A DNA stretch of 64,000 nt. It comes from Mya arenaria. Taxonomy: Eukaryota; Mollusca; Bivalvia; Myida; Myidae. The notes below the pieces were generated by a model. It was not told where the DNA came from and searched no databases. It saw nothing but the letters and a program-made list of their open reading frames with translations. A program made the translations under genes and the position numbers. The stretch is from the NCBI RefSeq assembly GCF_026914265.1, contig NC_069135.1:12989560-13053559 (forward strand). Direction: 5' to 3'. The stretch's first letter is position 1. Every line of letters begins with the position of its first letter. Positions 62,782-64,000 of this stretch are shown one piece after another.

Positions 62782-64000
62782 GTAGTGTTGCAAATTCGGA
62801 CACCTAACGTAATCGAATCGGAAGGGTTTTTTTTCGATTTATTATCGGAGAATATTTATATAAATCGCAACCGTATATTTTATTCCATTGACATAATGAC
62901 ATATCGAAGATTGAGTAATAAATAAAGCAAATACTACATACATAAATACACACACACAGGAATTTGTGAGTTGAGAGCCAGATATTTGAACAATTCCTTA
63001 CATTAGCTTACATGAACAAAGTTTGCAAACGTTTTACTAGAAAAACGTAGGTAGATCACATTTGGTTCTGTAGAATTTGCAGGCGTAATCTATGTTGTTT
63101 TTTAAAAGTAAATATTACTCAGCGTTGAGTTCGTGTGAAATATCTCCGCCTTTTAATATGACGAAACTTGTGTGACGTAAAAAGTCTTCAAGGATACGAA
63201 TATGTTACTTGAAATGAATATTTAACACATATTGAACGACACCGTCTTTGATATACTTTACCCTTGAACTATATAAGTACACACGACACGTCTGATACCA
63301 GATGCGACATCAAACATTGAGTGCCGTCGACATAGATTACTAGTATTCGATAGTTACATCGCACTTTTCAGGCACCAGCCTGATCTCAAACTCAGTATCA
63401 ACTCATTTAACCACATACAAGCATCGTATTATTCAAAATCTTGCATGTTTTCATAGTTTTTGTAAACCTATTTTCTCATAGAATGTGTCATTGAAAGATT
63501 TTGACAATATTTCAAAGAAATCTTATTCTAGAGCAAAAAAGTATACTTGAGTAATTGTTAAAAGGCAATGAATTGTACTCATGTACATTTTTGGCTATAA
63601 AAAAGTTTTCAAATGGAATCTAGACCAAAGGTTTTGATCAACATATTCAATGAAAAGTGCGTTTTAAAAATTGTAAAAACATATTTTTGTTTCCAATAAA
63701 GTTTGTATTGCATGGTAAAATGAGTAGAGAATGAGTTTGAGATTTGACTTAAGTATTTTTGTGATATTGGGGCCGGGTCATTGTTGATTGTGAATGTAAA
63801 CCTAATACATATATAAACATCGAAACGTATCTTTAGTGAAATTATAGTTTGTCCGATTGAGTGATATTTCATAGTCGTGTGCAGTAAAGTTTGTGAAGTT
63901 GTCATTCAGGACATAACATGCGCATTTAAATTAAGATGTTCTGTGTTTGTCAAGTGCGCAGTGAGATTTAAAACTATATGTTTTCTTGAATACCGGACGT
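62782..64000. other. Intron of the USP-like gene, no exon seen
   Basis: AT-rich. A 98-codon minus-strand frame at 63905-63609 has no recognisable domain or plausible codon pattern. A short CA run lies near 62948. Nothing else supported. Confidence 0.45.

Noticed and set aside
63609-63905. 98-codon minus-strand frame near the right edge
   Set aside because: AT-rich, low-complexity translation and no domain; lies in the probable intron of the USP-like gene.

Overview
The window is eukaryotic nuclear DNA, most likely from a bivalve or close mollusc relative. Evidence: AT-rich sequence, intron-rich animal genes with GT-AG introns, many LINE, SINE and TIR relics, and dispersed repeats of a type I associate with molluscs (for example those opening ATGCCCCCGAAGGTGGGC or AGCTCTACTGGCCAAAGGCC). 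The species is not determined.

I assembled four complete protein-coding genes by tracing splice sites and checking codon phase at every junction. They are SLC35E3 (+, CDS 10516-19912, 6 coding exons, 308 aa), PQBP1 (-, 29858-23544, 7 coding exons, 291 aa), KIN/KIN17 (+, 32834-44618, 10 coding exons, 397 aa) and PSAT1 (-, 55133-47323, 9 coding exons, 373 aa). A bHLH transcription-factor gene lies on the minus strand (57370-56564, one open exon of 268 aa). The first exon of a probable universal-stress-protein gene starts at 61716 and runs off the right edge. The genes are housekeeping or metabolic: a membrane transporter, two RNA/DNA-processing proteins and a serine-biosynthesis enzyme. SLC35E3 and PQBP1 converge with polyA signals only ~30 bp apart, PQBP1 and KIN are head to head, and KIN and PSAT1 converge ~300 bp apart.

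Layout. 1-10.4 kb is a gene-free repeat graveyard: a TIR element, LINE relics in both orientations, a 939-bp unit with a partial second copy, and a G-run-bearing TIR insertion splitting a LINE. 10.5-23.1 kb is SLC35E3, with a 180-bp satellite, a truncated LINE and a 1.6-kb TIR element carrying a nested MITE in its introns. 23.1-31.2 kb is PQBP1. 31.7-45.7 kb is KIN. 46.0-55.3 kb is PSAT1. 56.5-57.4 kb is the bHLH gene. 59.2-61 kb holds LINE debris and a ~1-kb GC-rich 32-bp minisatellite. 61.7 kb holds the USP exon, and 62.4 kb a complete fold-back element.

The most unusual structures are in KIN. Two independent tandem arrays are built from its own exon-intron junctions: thirteen 37-43 bp units ending in the exon 2 acceptor, and eight 78-93 bp units starting with the exon 5 donor. 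Both carry copies of splice-site sequence. In addition, exon 1 sits between two inverted ~697-bp copies of one element. Each copy has a perfect 10-bp target duplication and a 6-bp echo of the element tip just outside one duplication.
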